From contig NZ_AUED01000023.1 of NCBI RefSeq assembly GCF_000425805.1, positions 1-64,000 on the forward strand: a DNA stretch of 64,000 nucleotides. Reading direction: 5' to 3'. The notes below the pieces were generated by a model. That model ran no database searches, was not told the DNA's origin, and saw only the letters and a list, made by a program, of their open reading frames with translations. This document shows, piece by piece, positions 24,405-33,245 of the stretch. Source of the DNA: Pseudomonas vranovensis DSM 16006. Lineage in GTDB: Bacteria; Pseudomonadota; Gammaproteobacteria; Pseudomonadales; Pseudomonadaceae. Both the position numbers and the translations under genes were made by a program. Each line of letters begins with the position of its first letter. Position 1 is the first letter of the stretch.

Positions 24405-25421
24405 TCAGTCGAATACGCCGAAGGTCATGTAGCTGAACCAGGAGCGGTCATCGTTGTTGCCTTCCGCTTCGTGCTCTTCTTCTTCAACGGCGTCGCCGTC
24501 TTTTGGCAGCAGCTCGGCCGGAATTGCTTCCTTGGCGTCTTCGTACTGCTTGATCACGTCTTGGTTGGCGCGGGTTTCGCCCGGTGGCAGCGGCGCGTCG
24601 GTCTCGATCAGGCCCAGGGTCGCCTTGGACAACCAGGAGCGGTTGTCGGCTTCATCCTGCTTGGGCTCGAACTGGCCGTCGACCAGGCTCGGGTGATCCG
24701 GATAGTTGAGCTTGAGGGTCTCGAGGCTGGTGGCGGCCAGTTCGTCCAGGTGCAGACGCATGTAGGCTTCGGTCATCACTGCCAGGCCGTCGCCCACCGA
24801 TGGGGTTTCCTGGAAGTTCTCCACCACATAACGGCCACGGTTGGCGGCAGCGACATAGGCCTGACGGGTCAGGTAGTAGTCGGCTACGTGGATTTCGTAG
24901 GAGGCCAGCAGGTTGCGCAGGTAGATCATGCGCTGCTTGGCGTCAGGCGAATAACGGCTGTTGGGGAAGCGGCTGGTGAGCTGGGCGAATTCGTTGTAGG
25001 AGTCGCGGGCGGCACCCGGGTCACGCTTGGTCATGTCCAGCGGCAGGAAGCGCGCCAGCAGGCCCCGGTCCTGGTCAAACGAGGTCAGGCCCTTGAGATA
25101 GTAGGCGTAATCGACGTTTGGATGCTGGGGGTGCAAGCGAATGAAACGCTCGGCGGCCGACTTGGCGGCTTCAGGCTCGGCGTTCTTGTAGTTCGCGTAG
25201 ATCAGCTCAAGTTGCGCCTGATCGGCATAGCGACCGAACGGATAGCGCGACTCCAGGGCCTTGAGCTTGCTCGTGGCGCTGGTGTAGCTGTGGTTGTCCA
25301 GGTCGGCCTGCGCCTGCTGGTACAGCTCGGCTTCGCTCAGGTTTTCGTCGACGACTTCCTTCGAAGAACAAGCAGCGGTGAGTCCGAGGATGGCGATCAG
25401 CAGCAGGTGTTTCACTTGCAT
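24405..25421 (-). CDS. bamD: outer membrane protein assembly factor BamD
   Basis: 338-aa lipoprotein. The signal peptide MQVKHLLLIAILGLTAACSS ends in the LTAAC lipobox. TPR-like repeats follow (YQQAQADLDNHSYTSATSKL, QLELIYANYKNAEPEAAKSA). BamD is an essential part of the BAM complex that folds beta-barrels into the outer membrane. It is longer than E. coli BamD (245 aa), with an acidic C-terminal extension common in Pseudomonas. Start 25421 gives the signal peptide. It is divergent from rluD. Confidence 0.94.
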   Translation of the reverse strand: MQVKHLLLIAILGLTAACSSKEVVDENLSEAELYQQAQADLDNHSYTSATSKLKALESRYPFGRYADQAQLELIYANYKNAEPEAAKSAAERFIRLHPQHPNVDYAYYLKGLTSFDQDRGLLARFLPLDMTKRDPGAARDSYNEFAQLTSRFPNSRYSPDAKQRMIYLRNLLASYEIHVADYYLTRQAYVAAANRGRYVVENFQETPSVGDGLAVMTEAYMRLHLDELAATSLETLKLNYPDHPSLVDGQFEPKQDEADNRSWLSKATLGLIETDAPLPPGETRANQDVIKQYEDAKEAIPAELLPKDGDAVEEEEHEAEGNNDDRSWFSYMTFGVFD

Positions 25422-25571
25422 AGCGGCTTGCGTCCCTATGACGGCCGCTGTCTTGGGCGAGGCCGTCCTGTTATGATGAGCACCCCGGTGCAACCTCCGG
25501 GGCAAAAGACGTCGTATTTAACCACAAGCGTGCAGTCGAAACCAAAGGCTGTGCCGCCCGCTGATTCGAGC

Positions 25572-26534
25572 ATGTCCGAGATCATTCAACTTAGCGCAGA
25601 GGTGCCGTCCGAATTGGGCGGGCAACGCCTCGACCAAGTCGCCGCCCAATTGTTCGCTGAGCACTCGCGCTCGCGCCTTTCCACCTGGATCAAGGAGGGG
25701 CGCCTGACGGTCGATGGCGCGGTCCTGCGTCCGCGCGATATCGTCCACGGCGGCTCGCTGCTGGCGCTCGAGGCCGAGCAAGAGGCCCAGGGCGAGTGGG
25801 TGGCCCAGGATATCGAGCTGGATATCGTCTATGAAGACGACCACATCCTGGTGATCAACAAGCCTGCCGGGCTTGTGGTCCACCCGGCTGCGGGCCACGC
25901 CGACGGCACCCTGCTCAACGCACTGCTGCACCACGTGCCAGACATCATCAATGTGCCGCGCGCCGGGATCGTCCACCGCCTGGACAAGGACACCACCGGT
26001 CTGATGGTGGTGGCCAAGACCATCCAGGCGCAGACTCAACTGGTCGCCCAGTTGCAAAGTCGCAGTGTCAGCCGCATCTATGAATGCATCGTGATTGGCG
26101 TGGTCACCGCCGGTGGCAAGATCAATGCCCCGATCGGCCGCCACGGTGGCCAGCGCCAGCGCATGGCCGTGACAGAAGGCGGCAAGCCGGCTGTCAGCCA
26201 CTACCGTGTGCTGGAGCGCTTCCGTTCCCACACCCACGTGCGGGTCAAGCTGGAAACCGGGCGTACCCACCAGATTCGTGTACACATGGCTCATGTGAAC
26301 TTCCCGTTGGTCGGCGATCCGGTCTACGGCGGTCGCTTCCGCATTCCGCCTGCGGCCAGCCCGACCATGGTCGATGCGCTCAAGACCTTCCCGCGTCAGG
26401 CGCTGCACGCGCGGTTCCTGGAACTGGATCATCCGGTGACCGGCGAGCGCATGGGCTGGGAATCGTCGCTGCCGGATGATTTCGTCTGGCTGCTGTCGCT
26501 GCTCAAGCAGGACCGCGAGGCGTTCGTCGGATGA
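25572..26534 (+). CDS. rluD: 23S rRNA pseudouridine synthase RluD
   Basis: 320-aa RluA-family enzyme: N-terminal S4 domain (GGQRLDQVAAQLFAEHSRSR), catalytic motif GIVHRLDKDTTGLMVVAKT with the aspartate, and RTHQIRVHMAH. RluD makes pseudouridines in helix 69 of 23S rRNA. Start 25572 (MSEIIQLSAEV) was chosen because upstream in-frame sequence runs through the bamD gene. It overlaps pgeF by 4 nt. Confidence 0.95.
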   Translation: MSEIIQLSAEVPSELGGQRLDQVAAQLFAEHSRSRLSTWIKEGRLTVDGAVLRPRDIVHGGSLLALEAEQEAQGEWVAQDIELDIVYEDDHILVINKPAGLVVHPAAGHADGTLLNALLHHVPDIINVPRAGIVHRLDKDTTGLMVVAKTIQAQTQLVAQLQSRSVSRIYECIVIGVVTAGGKINAPIGRHGGQRQRMAVTEGGKPAVSHYRVLERFRSHTHVRVKLETGRTHQIRVHMAHVNFPLVGDPVYGGRFRIPPAASPTMVDALKTFPRQALHARFLELDHPVTGERMGWESSLPDDFVWLLSLLKQDREAFVG

Positions 26535-27271
26535 CTGAGCTGGCGCACGATCTGCTGATCCCGGACTGGCCTGCGCCAGCCGGAGTCCGAGCGTGCGTCA
26601 CCACGCGGGCCGGCGGCGTCAGCCTGCCACCCTATGAAAGCTTCAACCTTGGCGACCATGTAGGCGATGAGCCTGCCGCGGTGGCCGAGAACCGCCAGCG
26701 CCTGACCGCCGAGTTCGGCATCCAGCCGGCCTGGCTCAAGCAGGTGCATGGCGTGGCGGTGGCCGATGCCGACCCAGGCGTGATCGCCGAGGCCGACGCC
26801 AGCTGGACCACCACCCCCGGCATTGCCTGCACCGTAATGACCGCCGATTGCCTGCCGCTGCTGTTCTGCGACCGTGCCGGTACTCGGGTAGCGGCGGCTC
26901 ATGCAGGCTGGCGCGGCCTTGCCGGTGGCGTGATCGAGGCCACGCTCGATCGCTTGGCCCTTGCGCCAGAAGAGGTGCTGGTGTGGCTGGGCCCGGCTAT
27001 CGGCCCGCAGGCCTTTGAAGTGGGCCTGGAAGTGCGAGACGCCTTCACCACCATTCATCCGGAAACCGCCCAGGCCTTCGCGCCCGGTGCCCGCCCGGAT
27101 AAATTGATGGCCGACATCTATACCCTGGCTCGCCTTCGACTGGCTGCCCGCGGTGTGCAGGCGGTGTTTGGCGGCGGTTTCTGTACCGTCAGCGATCCAC
27201 GCTTCTATTCTTATCGGCGTACTCCGCAGGGTGGGCGCTTCGCCTCTCTGGTCTGGCTTGAGCAACGCTGA
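26531..27271 (+). CDS. pgeF: peptidoglycan editing factor / purine nucleoside phosphorylase-like (YfiH)
   Basis: 246-aa DUF152 protein. Conserved metal-site motifs are KQVHGV, MTADCLPLLF and AAAHAGWRGLAGG. The family has been linked to polyphenol oxidase activity, adenosine phosphorolysis and removal of misincorporated L-Ser from peptidoglycan precursors. It is coupled to rluD by an ATGA overlap, the usual order in gammaproteobacteria. Confidence 0.92.
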   Translation: MTELAHDLLIPDWPAPAGVRACVTTRAGGVSLPPYESFNLGDHVGDEPAAVAENRQRLTAEFGIQPAWLKQVHGVAVADADPGVIAEADASWTTTPGIACTVMTADCLPLLFCDRAGTRVAAAHAGWRGLAGGVIEATLDRLALAPEEVLVWLGPAIGPQAFEVGLEVRDAFTTIHPETAQAFAPGARPDKLMADIYTLARLRLAARGVQAVFGGGFCTVSDPRFYSYRRTPQGGRFASLVWLEQR

Positions 27272-27336
27272 TTTCAAACAGTTATAAACTGTTACTTATC
27301 GAGGGGCGTTTTACCCCCTCAAACAACGCCGCTTAC

Positions 27337-27364
27337 CTTGAATCCGCCCAATCTACCCCTATCT
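27337..27364 (+). promoter_or_regulatory. sigma-32 heat-shock promoter of clpB
   Basis: CTTGAA at 27337-27342, a 13-bp spacer, then CCCCTATCT at 27356-27364, a near match to the sigma-32 consensus (CTTGAA-N13-15-CCCCATNT). It lies ~75 bp upstream of the clpB ATG. Confidence 0.8.
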
Positions 27365-27438
27365 ATTAGGGTATCTCTGGCAGGTTCACTCATCTGGTGT
27401 GTCCATCGCTCCGACCTGCCCAAAAAGGAAGGTAACCT

Positions 27439-30003
27439 ATGCGAATAGACCGTTTGACCAGCAAGCTACAGCTAGCAATATCCGACGCCCAATCCCTGGC
27501 CGTTGGCATGGACCATCCTGCCATCGAGCCTGCTCACCTGTTGCAAGCCTTGATCGACCAGCAAGGCGGTTCGATCAAGCCCCTGCTGATGCAGGTCGGT
27601 TTCGACATCAACAGCCTGCGCAAGGCGTTGGGCAAAGAACTCGACCAATTGCCAAAAATCCAGAACCCGACCGGCGACGTCAACATGTCGCAGGACCTGG
27701 CGCGTCTGCTCAACCAGGCCGATCGCCTGGCCCAGCAGAAGGGTGACCAGTTCATTTCCAGCGAACTGGTGCTGCTCGCCGCCATGGACGAGAACAGCAA
27801 GGTCGGCAAACTGCTGCTGGGCCAGGGCGTGACCAAAAAAGCCCTGGAAAACGCCATCAGCAACCTGCGTGGCGGCGAGGCGGTCAACGACCCCAACGCC
27901 GAAGAGTCACGCCAGGCCCTGGACAAGTACACCGTCGACCTGACCAAGCGTGCCGAAGACGGCAAGCTTGACCCGGTGATTGGCCGTGACGATGAAATCC
28001 GTCGCACCATTCAGGTGCTGCAGCGTCGTACCAAGAACAACCCGGTGCTGATCGGTGAGCCTGGCGTGGGTAAAACTGCCATCGCCGAAGGCCTGGCCCA
28101 GCGCATCATCAACGGCGAAGTGCCCGACGGTCTCAAAGGCAAACGGTTGCTGTCGCTGGACATGGGCGCGCTGATTGCCGGTGCCAAGTTCCGTGGCGAG
28201 TTCGAAGAGCGCCTCAAGGGCCTGCTCAATGAGCTGTCCAAGCAGGAAGGGCAGATCATCCTGTTCATCGACGAGCTGCACACCATGGTCGGTGCCGGCA
28301 AGGGCGAGGGCTCCATGGATGCCGGTAACATGCTCAAGCCGGCCCTGGCCCGTGGCGAGCTTCACTGCGTGGGCGCCACCACCCTGAACGAATACCGCCA
28401 GTACATCGAGAAGGATGCCGCCCTTGAGCGTCGTTTCCAGAAAGTACTGGTAGAGGAGCCGAGCGAGGAAGACACCATCGCCATCCTGCGTGGCCTCAAA
28501 GAGCGTTACGAGGTGCACCACAAGGTAGCGATCAGTGACGGCGCCATCATTGCCGCGGCCAAGCTCAGCCACCGCTACATCACGGATCGCCAGTTGCCGG
28601 ACAAGGCCATCGACCTGATCGACGAAGCGGCCAGCCGTATCCGCATGGAGATTGACTCCAAGCCGGAAGTGCTCGACCGTCTGGAACGTCGCCTGATCCA
28701 GTTGAAGGTTGAGTCCCAGGCACTGAAGAAGGAAGACGACGAAGCCACGCTCAAGCGTCTGGAAAAGCTCACCGAAGAAATTGCGCGACTGGAGCGTGAG
28801 TATTCCGACCTGGAAGAAATCTGGACCTCGGAAAAGGCCGAAGTACAGGGCTCTGCCCAGATCCAGCAAAAAATCGAGCAGGCCCGCCAGGAGCTGGAAA
28901 CAGCCCGGCGCAAGGGCGACCTCAGCCGCATGGCCGAGCTGCAGTACGGGGTGATCCCGGACCTGGAGCGCAGCCTGCAAATGGTCGACCAGCACGGCAA
29001 GACCGAGAACCAGTTGCTGCGTAGCAAGGTGACTGAAGAGGAAATTGCTGAAGTCGTGTCCAAGTGGACCGGCATTCCCGTGGCCAAGATGCTTGAAGGC
29101 GAGCGGGAAAAACTGCTGAAGATGGAAAGCCTGCTGCATGAGCGGGTGATCGGTCAGGAAGAAGCTGTGGTGGCAGTCTCCAACGCCGTGCGTCGCTCCC
29201 GTGCAGGGCTCTCTGACCCGAACCGGCCAAGTGGCTCGTTCCTCTTCCTCGGCCCGACCGGGGTAGGTAAGACCGAGCTGTGCAAAGCACTGGCAGAGTT
29301 CCTGTTCGACACCGAAGAGGCGATGGTACGGATCGACATGTCCGAGTTCATGGAGAAACACTCCGTGGCGCGGCTGATCGGTGCGCCACCTGGCTATGTC
29401 GGTTACGAAGAGGGTGGCTACCTGACCGAGGCGGTGCGGCGCAAACCATACGCGGTGGTGCTGCTCGACGAGGTCGAGAAGGCTCACCCGGATGTGTTCA
29501 ACGTGTTGCTGCAAGTGCTTGAAGACGGTCGCCTGACTGACAGCCACGGTCGTACGGTGGACTTTCGTAATACCGTGATCGTGATGACCTCCAACCTGGG
29601 GTCGGCACAGATCCAGGAGCTGGTGGGTGACCGTGATGCACAACGTGCGGCAGTGATGGACGCAGTGGGCTCGCATTTCCGCCCAGAGTTCATCAACCGT
29701 ATCGACGAAGTCGTGGTGTTCGAGCCTTTGGGCCGTGAGCAGATCGCTGGCATCACCCATATCCAGTTGGGCCGTCTGCGCAGCCGCCTGGCTGAGCGCG
29801 ACCTGGGCCTGGAGCTGAGCGACGAGGCACTGGATAAACTGATCGCCGTCGGTTACGACCCGGTCTACGGTGCTCGGCCGCTGAAGCGGGCGATCCAGCG
29901 CTGGATCGAAAACCCGTTGGCGCAGTTGATACTGGCTGGCAAGTTCCTGCCAGGCACGCCAATCACGGCCAAGGTCGAAGGCGAAGAAATCGTCTTCGCC
30001 TGA
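27439..30003 (+). CDS. clpB: ATP-dependent disaggregase ClpB
   Basis: 854-aa Hsp100 protein. An N-domain (residues ~1-150) is followed by AAA1 with GEPGVGKTA (~204-212), a coiled-coil M-domain (~410-530, LERRLIQLKVESQALKKEDD) and AAA2 with GPTGVGKTE (~605-613). With DnaK it resolubilises aggregated proteins. The M-domain and the lack of a ClpP-binding IGF loop separate it from ClpA. AAGGAAGG precedes the ATG by 6 nt. It is transcribed from the sigma-32 promoter upstream and ends at a strong terminator. Confidence 0.97.
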   Translation: MRIDRLTSKLQLAISDAQSLAVGMDHPAIEPAHLLQALIDQQGGSIKPLLMQVGFDINSLRKALGKELDQLPKIQNPTGDVNMSQDLARLLNQADRLAQQKGDQFISSELVLLAAMDENSKVGKLLLGQGVTKKALENAISNLRGGEAVNDPNAEESRQALDKYTVDLTKRAEDGKLDPVIGRDDEIRRTIQVLQRRTKNNPVLIGEPGVGKTAIAEGLAQRIINGEVPDGLKGKRLLSLDMGALIAGAKFRGEFEERLKGLLNELSKQEGQIILFIDELHTMVGAGKGEGSMDAGNMLKPALARGELHCVGATTLNEYRQYIEKDAALERRFQKVLVEEPSEEDTIAILRGLKERYEVHHKVAISDGAIIAAAKLSHRYITDRQLPDKAIDLIDEAASRIRMEIDSKPEVLDRLERRLIQLKVESQALKKEDDEATLKRLEKLTEEIARLEREYSDLEEIWTSEKAEVQGSAQIQQKIEQARQELETARRKGDLSRMAELQYGVIPDLERSLQMVDQHGKTENQLLRSKVTEEEIAEVVSKWTGIPVAKMLEGEREKLLKMESLLHERVIGQEEAVVAVSNAVRRSRAGLSDPNRPSGSFLFLGPTGVGKTELCKALAEFLFDTEEAMVRIDMSEFMEKHSVARLIGAPPGYVGYEEGGYLTEAVRRKPYAVVLLDEVEKAHPDVFNVLLQVLEDGRLTDSHGRTVDFRNTVIVMTSNLGSAQIQELVGDRDAQRAAVMDAVGSHFRPEFINRIDEVVVFEPLGREQIAGITHIQLGRLRSRLAERDLGLELSDEALDKLIAVGYDPVYGARPLKRAIQRWIENPLAQLILAGKFLPGTPITAKVEGEEIVFA

Positions 30004-30022
30004 TTTTTCGCTGGGTTACGCT

Positions 30023-30051
30023 AAGGCCTCGATTTCGAGGCCTTTTTTTTC
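30023..30051 (+). terminator. clpB terminator
   Basis: AAGGCCTCG / CGAGGCCTT stem with a 4-nt loop, followed by eight T residues, 20 bp after the clpB stop. Confidence 0.92.
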
Positions 30052-30172
30052 TTTGCATTTTTCCTCGAGTGCTTGTAAAGTGCGCCCCGCTGTATGTCGC
30101 CCCGCAGCTTCCCGGCAAAATCGGGAATCTGAAAAAAAGTTGCAAATCAGTAAGTTGAATGCAAATTAGGGG

Positions 30173-30200
30173 TTGACAAGGGTTTTGAAGGTTGTAGAAT
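30173..30200 (+). promoter_or_regulatory. tRNA cluster promoter
   Basis: TTGACA (30173-30178), 16-bp spacer, TAGAAT (30195-30200), followed by the GC-rich discriminator GCGCGCC usual at stringently controlled stable-RNA promoters. It lies ~100 bp upstream of tRNA-Asn. Confidence 0.8.
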
Positions 30201-30299
30201 AGCGCGCCTCAGAGACATGAACGCAGCGATGCACAAGGTCGAAGAGTTCAAGGCGGTAGTGATACAGCTTTTGAAATTGCAGTAATTGAAATTGATAGT

Positions 30300-30375
30300 T
30301 CCGCGATAGCTCAGTCGGTAGAGCAAATGACTGTTAATCATTGGGTCCCAGGTTCGAGTCCTGGTCGCGGAGCCA
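30300..30375 (+). tRNA. tRNA-Asn (GTT)
   Basis: 76-nt cloverleaf. TCCGCGA acceptor arm pairs with TCGCGGA, anticodon loop CTGTTAA, T-loop GGTTCGAGTCC, encoded CCA. First of a tRNA cluster. Confidence 0.96.
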
Positions 30376-30385
30376 AATTTCAAGC

Positions 30386-30462
30386 CGGGGTATAGCGCAG
30401 TCCGGTAGCGCGCCTGCTTTGGGAGCAGGATGTCAGGAGTTCGAATCCCCTTACCCCGACCA
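30386..30462 (+). tRNA. tRNA-Pro (TGG)
   Basis: 77-nt cloverleaf. CGGGGTA acceptor pairs with TACCCCG, anticodon loop TTTGGGA (TGG), T-arm AGGAGTTCGAATCCCCT, encoded CCA. It is identical to the copy at 30643-30719. Confidence 0.96.
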
Positions 30463-30467
30463 TTTTT

Positions 30468-30543
30468 GGGTCGTTAGCTCAGTTGGTAGAGCAGTTGGCT
30501 TTTAACCAATTGGTCGTAGGTTCGAATCCTACACGACCCACCA
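30468..30543 (+). tRNA. tRNA-Lys (TTT)
   Basis: 76-nt cloverleaf. GGGTCGT acceptor pairs with ACGACCC, anticodon loop CTTTTAA, T-loop GGTTCGAATCC, encoded CCA. Confidence 0.96.
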
Positions 30544-30608
30544 TTTTCAAGTCCGGTTCGCTGGGTTTGGATCTTAAAAGGTTGGAACGCCATTAGCGTC
30601 CAGCCACT

Positions 30609-30640
30609 AAAAAAGGCGCCTTAATTGGTGCCTTTTTTTT
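30609..30640 (+). terminator. terminator within the tRNA cluster
   Basis: AAAAGGCGCC-TTAATT-GGTGCCTTTTTTTT hairpin after tRNA-Lys. The second tRNA-Pro begins 3 bp after its T-tract, so it is read either by read-through or from its own weak promoter. Confidence 0.85.
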
Positions 30641-30642
30641 AC

Positions 30643-30719
30643 CGGGGTATAGCGCAGTCCGGTAGCGCGCCTGCTTTGGGAGCAGGATGTCAGGAGTTCG
30701 AATCCCCTTACCCCGACCA
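30643..30719 (+). tRNA. tRNA-Pro (TGG), second copy
   Basis: Sequence identical to the tRNA-Pro at 30386-30462 over all 77 nt, including CCA. It is separated from the first cluster by a terminator and followed by its own. Confidence 0.96.
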
Positions 30720-30730
30720 TATTCAGAAAG

Positions 30731-30760
30731 AAGGGCACCTTGCAAAAGGTGCCCTTTTTT
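30731..30760 (+). terminator. terminator after second tRNA-Pro
   Basis: AAGGGCACCTT / AAGGTGCCCTT perfect 11-bp stem with a 4-nt loop, then a T6 tract. Confidence 0.9.
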
Positions 30761-30822
30761 CGTTTCTGCAGCCTCTGACATTGCCTGCTACTATCCGGCT
30801 TTGTTCTGCAAGGGAGCTGCCC

Positions 30823-31353
30823 ATGACCCTCAAGACCTCCGTATACATCGCCACCAGCCTCGACGGCTTCATCGCCCGTGAATGCGGCGAGCTGGATTGG
30901 CTGATGGTTGCCACCAGCTCCAGCGACGACCATGGCTATGCAGCCTATATGGCGACGATCGACACCCTGGTCATGGGGCGCAACACCTTCGAGAAAGTCC
31001 TGACCTTTGGCGAGTGGCCTTACCCCCACAAGCGTGTGGTGGTGCTGAGCAGCACCCTGAGCCAGGCAGATGCCGGGCAAAACGTCGAGGTGCATCCGGG
31101 GCCATTGGCAGACCTGCTCGATTACCTTCAGGAAACGGGCGCCAAGAGCCTGTACCTGGACGGCGGCAAAGTGATCCAGAGCTTCTTGCGAGAAGGGCGG
31201 TTGGATGAACTGACCATCACCCGCATCCCCGTGTTGCTGGGCAGCGGGATCAGCCTGTTCGGGGCGCTGGCGGAGGATGTGGTGCTGCAGCATGTGCGCA
31301 GCACCACTTTCGAGAATGGCTTTGTACAAAGCACCTACCGAATAGCCCGGTAG
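30823..31353 (+). CDS. dihydrofolate reductase-like protein (RibD C-terminal family)
   Basis: 176-aa protein of the RibD_C/DHFR-like reductase fold: VYIATSLDGFIAR at the start, VMGRNTFEKVL, and LYLDGGKVIQSFLREG with the NADPH-binding glycines. Such stand-alone proteins are annotated dihydrofolate reductase-like, but their substrates are mostly unknown. Start at 30823 is preceded by AAGGGAG. Monocistronic. Confidence 0.82.
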   Translation: MTLKTSVYIATSLDGFIARECGELDWLMVATSSSDDHGYAAYMATIDTLVMGRNTFEKVLTFGEWPYPHKRVVVLSSTLSQADAGQNVEVHPGPLADLLDYLQETGAKSLYLDGGKVIQSFLREGRLDELTITRIPVLLGSGISLFGALAEDVVLQHVRSTTFENGFVQSTYRIAR

Positions 31354-31522
31354 CAGCTAGAAGTACGGCCGCTGCGCGGTCGATCGCAGGCTGATGCAAG
31401 CGGCTTACCGGCTCGGCTTGCAATCCGTAGCCGCTGCCGAGGAACGAGGCTGCGATCGACTGCGCAGCAGTCGCCAGGTAGGAGCGGGCTTGCCTATCGT
31501 GGGGCAAGCTCGCCCCTGCAGA
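31354..31522. repeat. dispersed GTAGCCGCTGCC/REP repeats
   Basis: No gene. Holds a copy of the repeat with GTAGCCGCTGCCGAGGAACG and CTGCGATCGACTGCGCAGCAG, followed by a REP-like pair GGAGCGGGCTTGCC / GGGGCAAGCTCGCCCC. Related copies lie at about 4056, 56687 and 58619. Confidence 0.7.
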
Positions 31523-32818
31523 TCAGTGCAGTTTCAGGCGCGGCTCGGTGCCCCGGCCAATCCGGCTGCCCAGCATCAGCATCAGCGTGCGGAATGTCCC
31601 GTATAGCGCCATCTGGTGCATCCGGTACAGCGACACATAGAACATTCGCGCCAACCACCCTTCCAGCATCACGCTGCCCGTCAGGTTGCCCATCAGGTTG
31701 CCCACCGCCGAGAAACGCGACAGCGATACCAGCGAGCCGTAGTCACGGTAGGCGTAGGTTGGCAGGGGTTTGCCTTCCAGGCGCGCCTTGAGCGACTTGG
31801 CCAGCATCGAGGCTTGCTGGTGGGCTGCTTGTGCCCGTGGCGGTACGTTACGATCACTACCCGGCTGCGGGCAGGCGGCGCAGTCACCAAAGGCGAAGAT
31901 GTCGTCATCCAGTGTGGTTTGCAGGGTAGGGCGTACCACCAACTGATTGATGCGGTTGGTCTCCAGGCCGTCGATGTCCTTGAGGAATCCCGGTGCCCGA
32001 ATACCCGCTGCCCATACCTTCAGGCTGGCCGGGATCACATCGCCATTGCTGGTCCTGAGTTCGGTAGCGGTCACTTCGCTGACCGCCGCATTGGTCATGA
32101 CCGTAACCCCGAGTTTCTCCAGGGTCTTGTGTACCGGCACGCTGATACGCTCCGGCAGCGCGGGCAATACCCGTGGACCGGCTTCGATCAGGGTGATGTG
32201 CATGTCCTTGGGCTGGATACGGTCCAGGCCATAGGCTGCCAGTTCGTGCGCCGCGTGATGCAGCTCGGCCGCCAGCTCCACGCCGGTGGCACCGGCGCCG
32301 ACGATGGCAACGCTGATGGTTTCGTTGGCCTGGTCGCCCGCGTGGGCGCGCAGGTAGTGGTTGAGCAATTGCTGGTGGAAGCGCTCGGCCTGCTTGCGGG
32401 TGTCGAGGAACAGGCAATGCTGCGCCGCGCCCTCGGTGCCGAAATCGTTGGTATTGCTGCCTACGGCGATGACCAGCGTGTCATAGCCCAGCGTACGAGC
32501 GGGCAGCAGTTCACGGCCCTCTTCATCGAGGGTCGCGGCCAGCTGGATCTGTTTGCTCTCGCGGTCCAGCCCGCTCATGCGGCCGAGCTGGAACTGGAAG
32601 TGATTCCACTTGGCCTGGGCCACGTAGTTCAGTTCGTCTTCCGAGGAGTTCAGCGAACCGGCGGCCACTTCGTGCAGCAGCGGCTTCCAGATGTGCGTCA
32701 GGTTGGCATCGACCAGGGTGACACTGGCGGTGCCCTTTTTACCCAGGGTTTTACCCAGGCGGGTCGCCAGTTCCAGGCCGCCGGCGCCGCCGCCGACAAT
32801 CACAATACGGTGAGTCAT
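31523..32818 (-). CDS. ndh: type II NADH:quinone oxidoreductase
   Basis: 431-aa flavoprotein. The N-terminal FAD-binding motif is IVIVGGGAGGLELATRLG, the second NADH-binding motif IVGAGATGVELAAELHH, and FAFGDCAACPQ binds FAD. A C-terminal amphipathic stretch (MLMLGSRIGRGTEPRLKLH) probably attaches it to the inner membrane. It transfers electrons from NADH to quinone without pumping protons. Confidence 0.93.
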   Translation of the reverse strand: MTHRIVIVGGGAGGLELATRLGKTLGKKGTASVTLVDANLTHIWKPLLHEVAAGSLNSSEDELNYVAQAKWNHFQFQLGRMSGLDRESKQIQLAATLDEEGRELLPARTLGYDTLVIAVGSNTNDFGTEGAAQHCLFLDTRKQAERFHQQLLNHYLRAHAGDQANETISVAIVGAGATGVELAAELHHAAHELAAYGLDRIQPKDMHITLIEAGPRVLPALPERISVPVHKTLEKLGVTVMTNAAVSEVTATELRTSNGDVIPASLKVWAAGIRAPGFLKDIDGLETNRINQLVVRPTLQTTLDDDIFAFGDCAACPQPGSDRNVPPRAQAAHQQASMLAKSLKARLEGKPLPTYAYRDYGSLVSLSRFSAVGNLMGNLTGSVMLEGWLARMFYVSLYRMHQMALYGTFRTLMLMLGSRIGRGTEPRLKLH

Positions 32819-32902
32819 GGGGATATCTCATAAGGTTTACGGAATTCGGGTCTCGAGTGGGCGGCCGCGCGGGGCGGGCGGATTGGGCGAGCGCAAGGCA
32901 GC

Positions 32903-33076
32903 TCATAGCACCAGGTTACTCAAGAGGCGGCTCAACAGGCCCAGGCCAATAGTCACCAGCACCACCATGCAAAGGAGCAGCCACGGCCGGAAAGGCTTGC
33001 GCTCGACTTGATGCTGGGGAGCTTGCAGGTATTGATCGACACGACGTTGGTCTTCGGGATTCAGGCGGCTGGTCAT
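32903..33076 (-). CDS. small membrane protein (DUF3094-like)
   Basis: 57-aa protein, MTSRLNPEDQRRVDQYLQAP..., with a basic middle and one C-terminal membrane helix (WLLLCMVVLVTIGLGLLSRLL). It resembles the short conserved Pseudomonas family DUF3094 that sits upstream of ndh. Start at 33076. Function unknown. Confidence 0.7.
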   Translation of the reverse strand: MTSRLNPEDQRRVDQYLQAPQHQVERKPFRPWLLLCMVVLVTIGLGLLSRLLSNLVL

Positions 33077-33245
33077 GAGGGCCTCGTCAGGTAGACGCTT
33101 GTGACTGAAGGGAAGCTACAGGGTTCACTGTAGTCGTTTGAACCGGGCCCCATCGTGCAGTCACACCGCAGCCTTTATGACGAATGATTGCGCTTTGTAT
33201 CACCGGCGCGAAATTTATGCCATTACGCGTTGGCAGGGGGCCAGC

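Noticed and set aside
24375..25571. Long open frame extending rluD upstream across the bamD region
   Set aside because: It is antisense to bamD; the conserved RluD protein begins at 25572.
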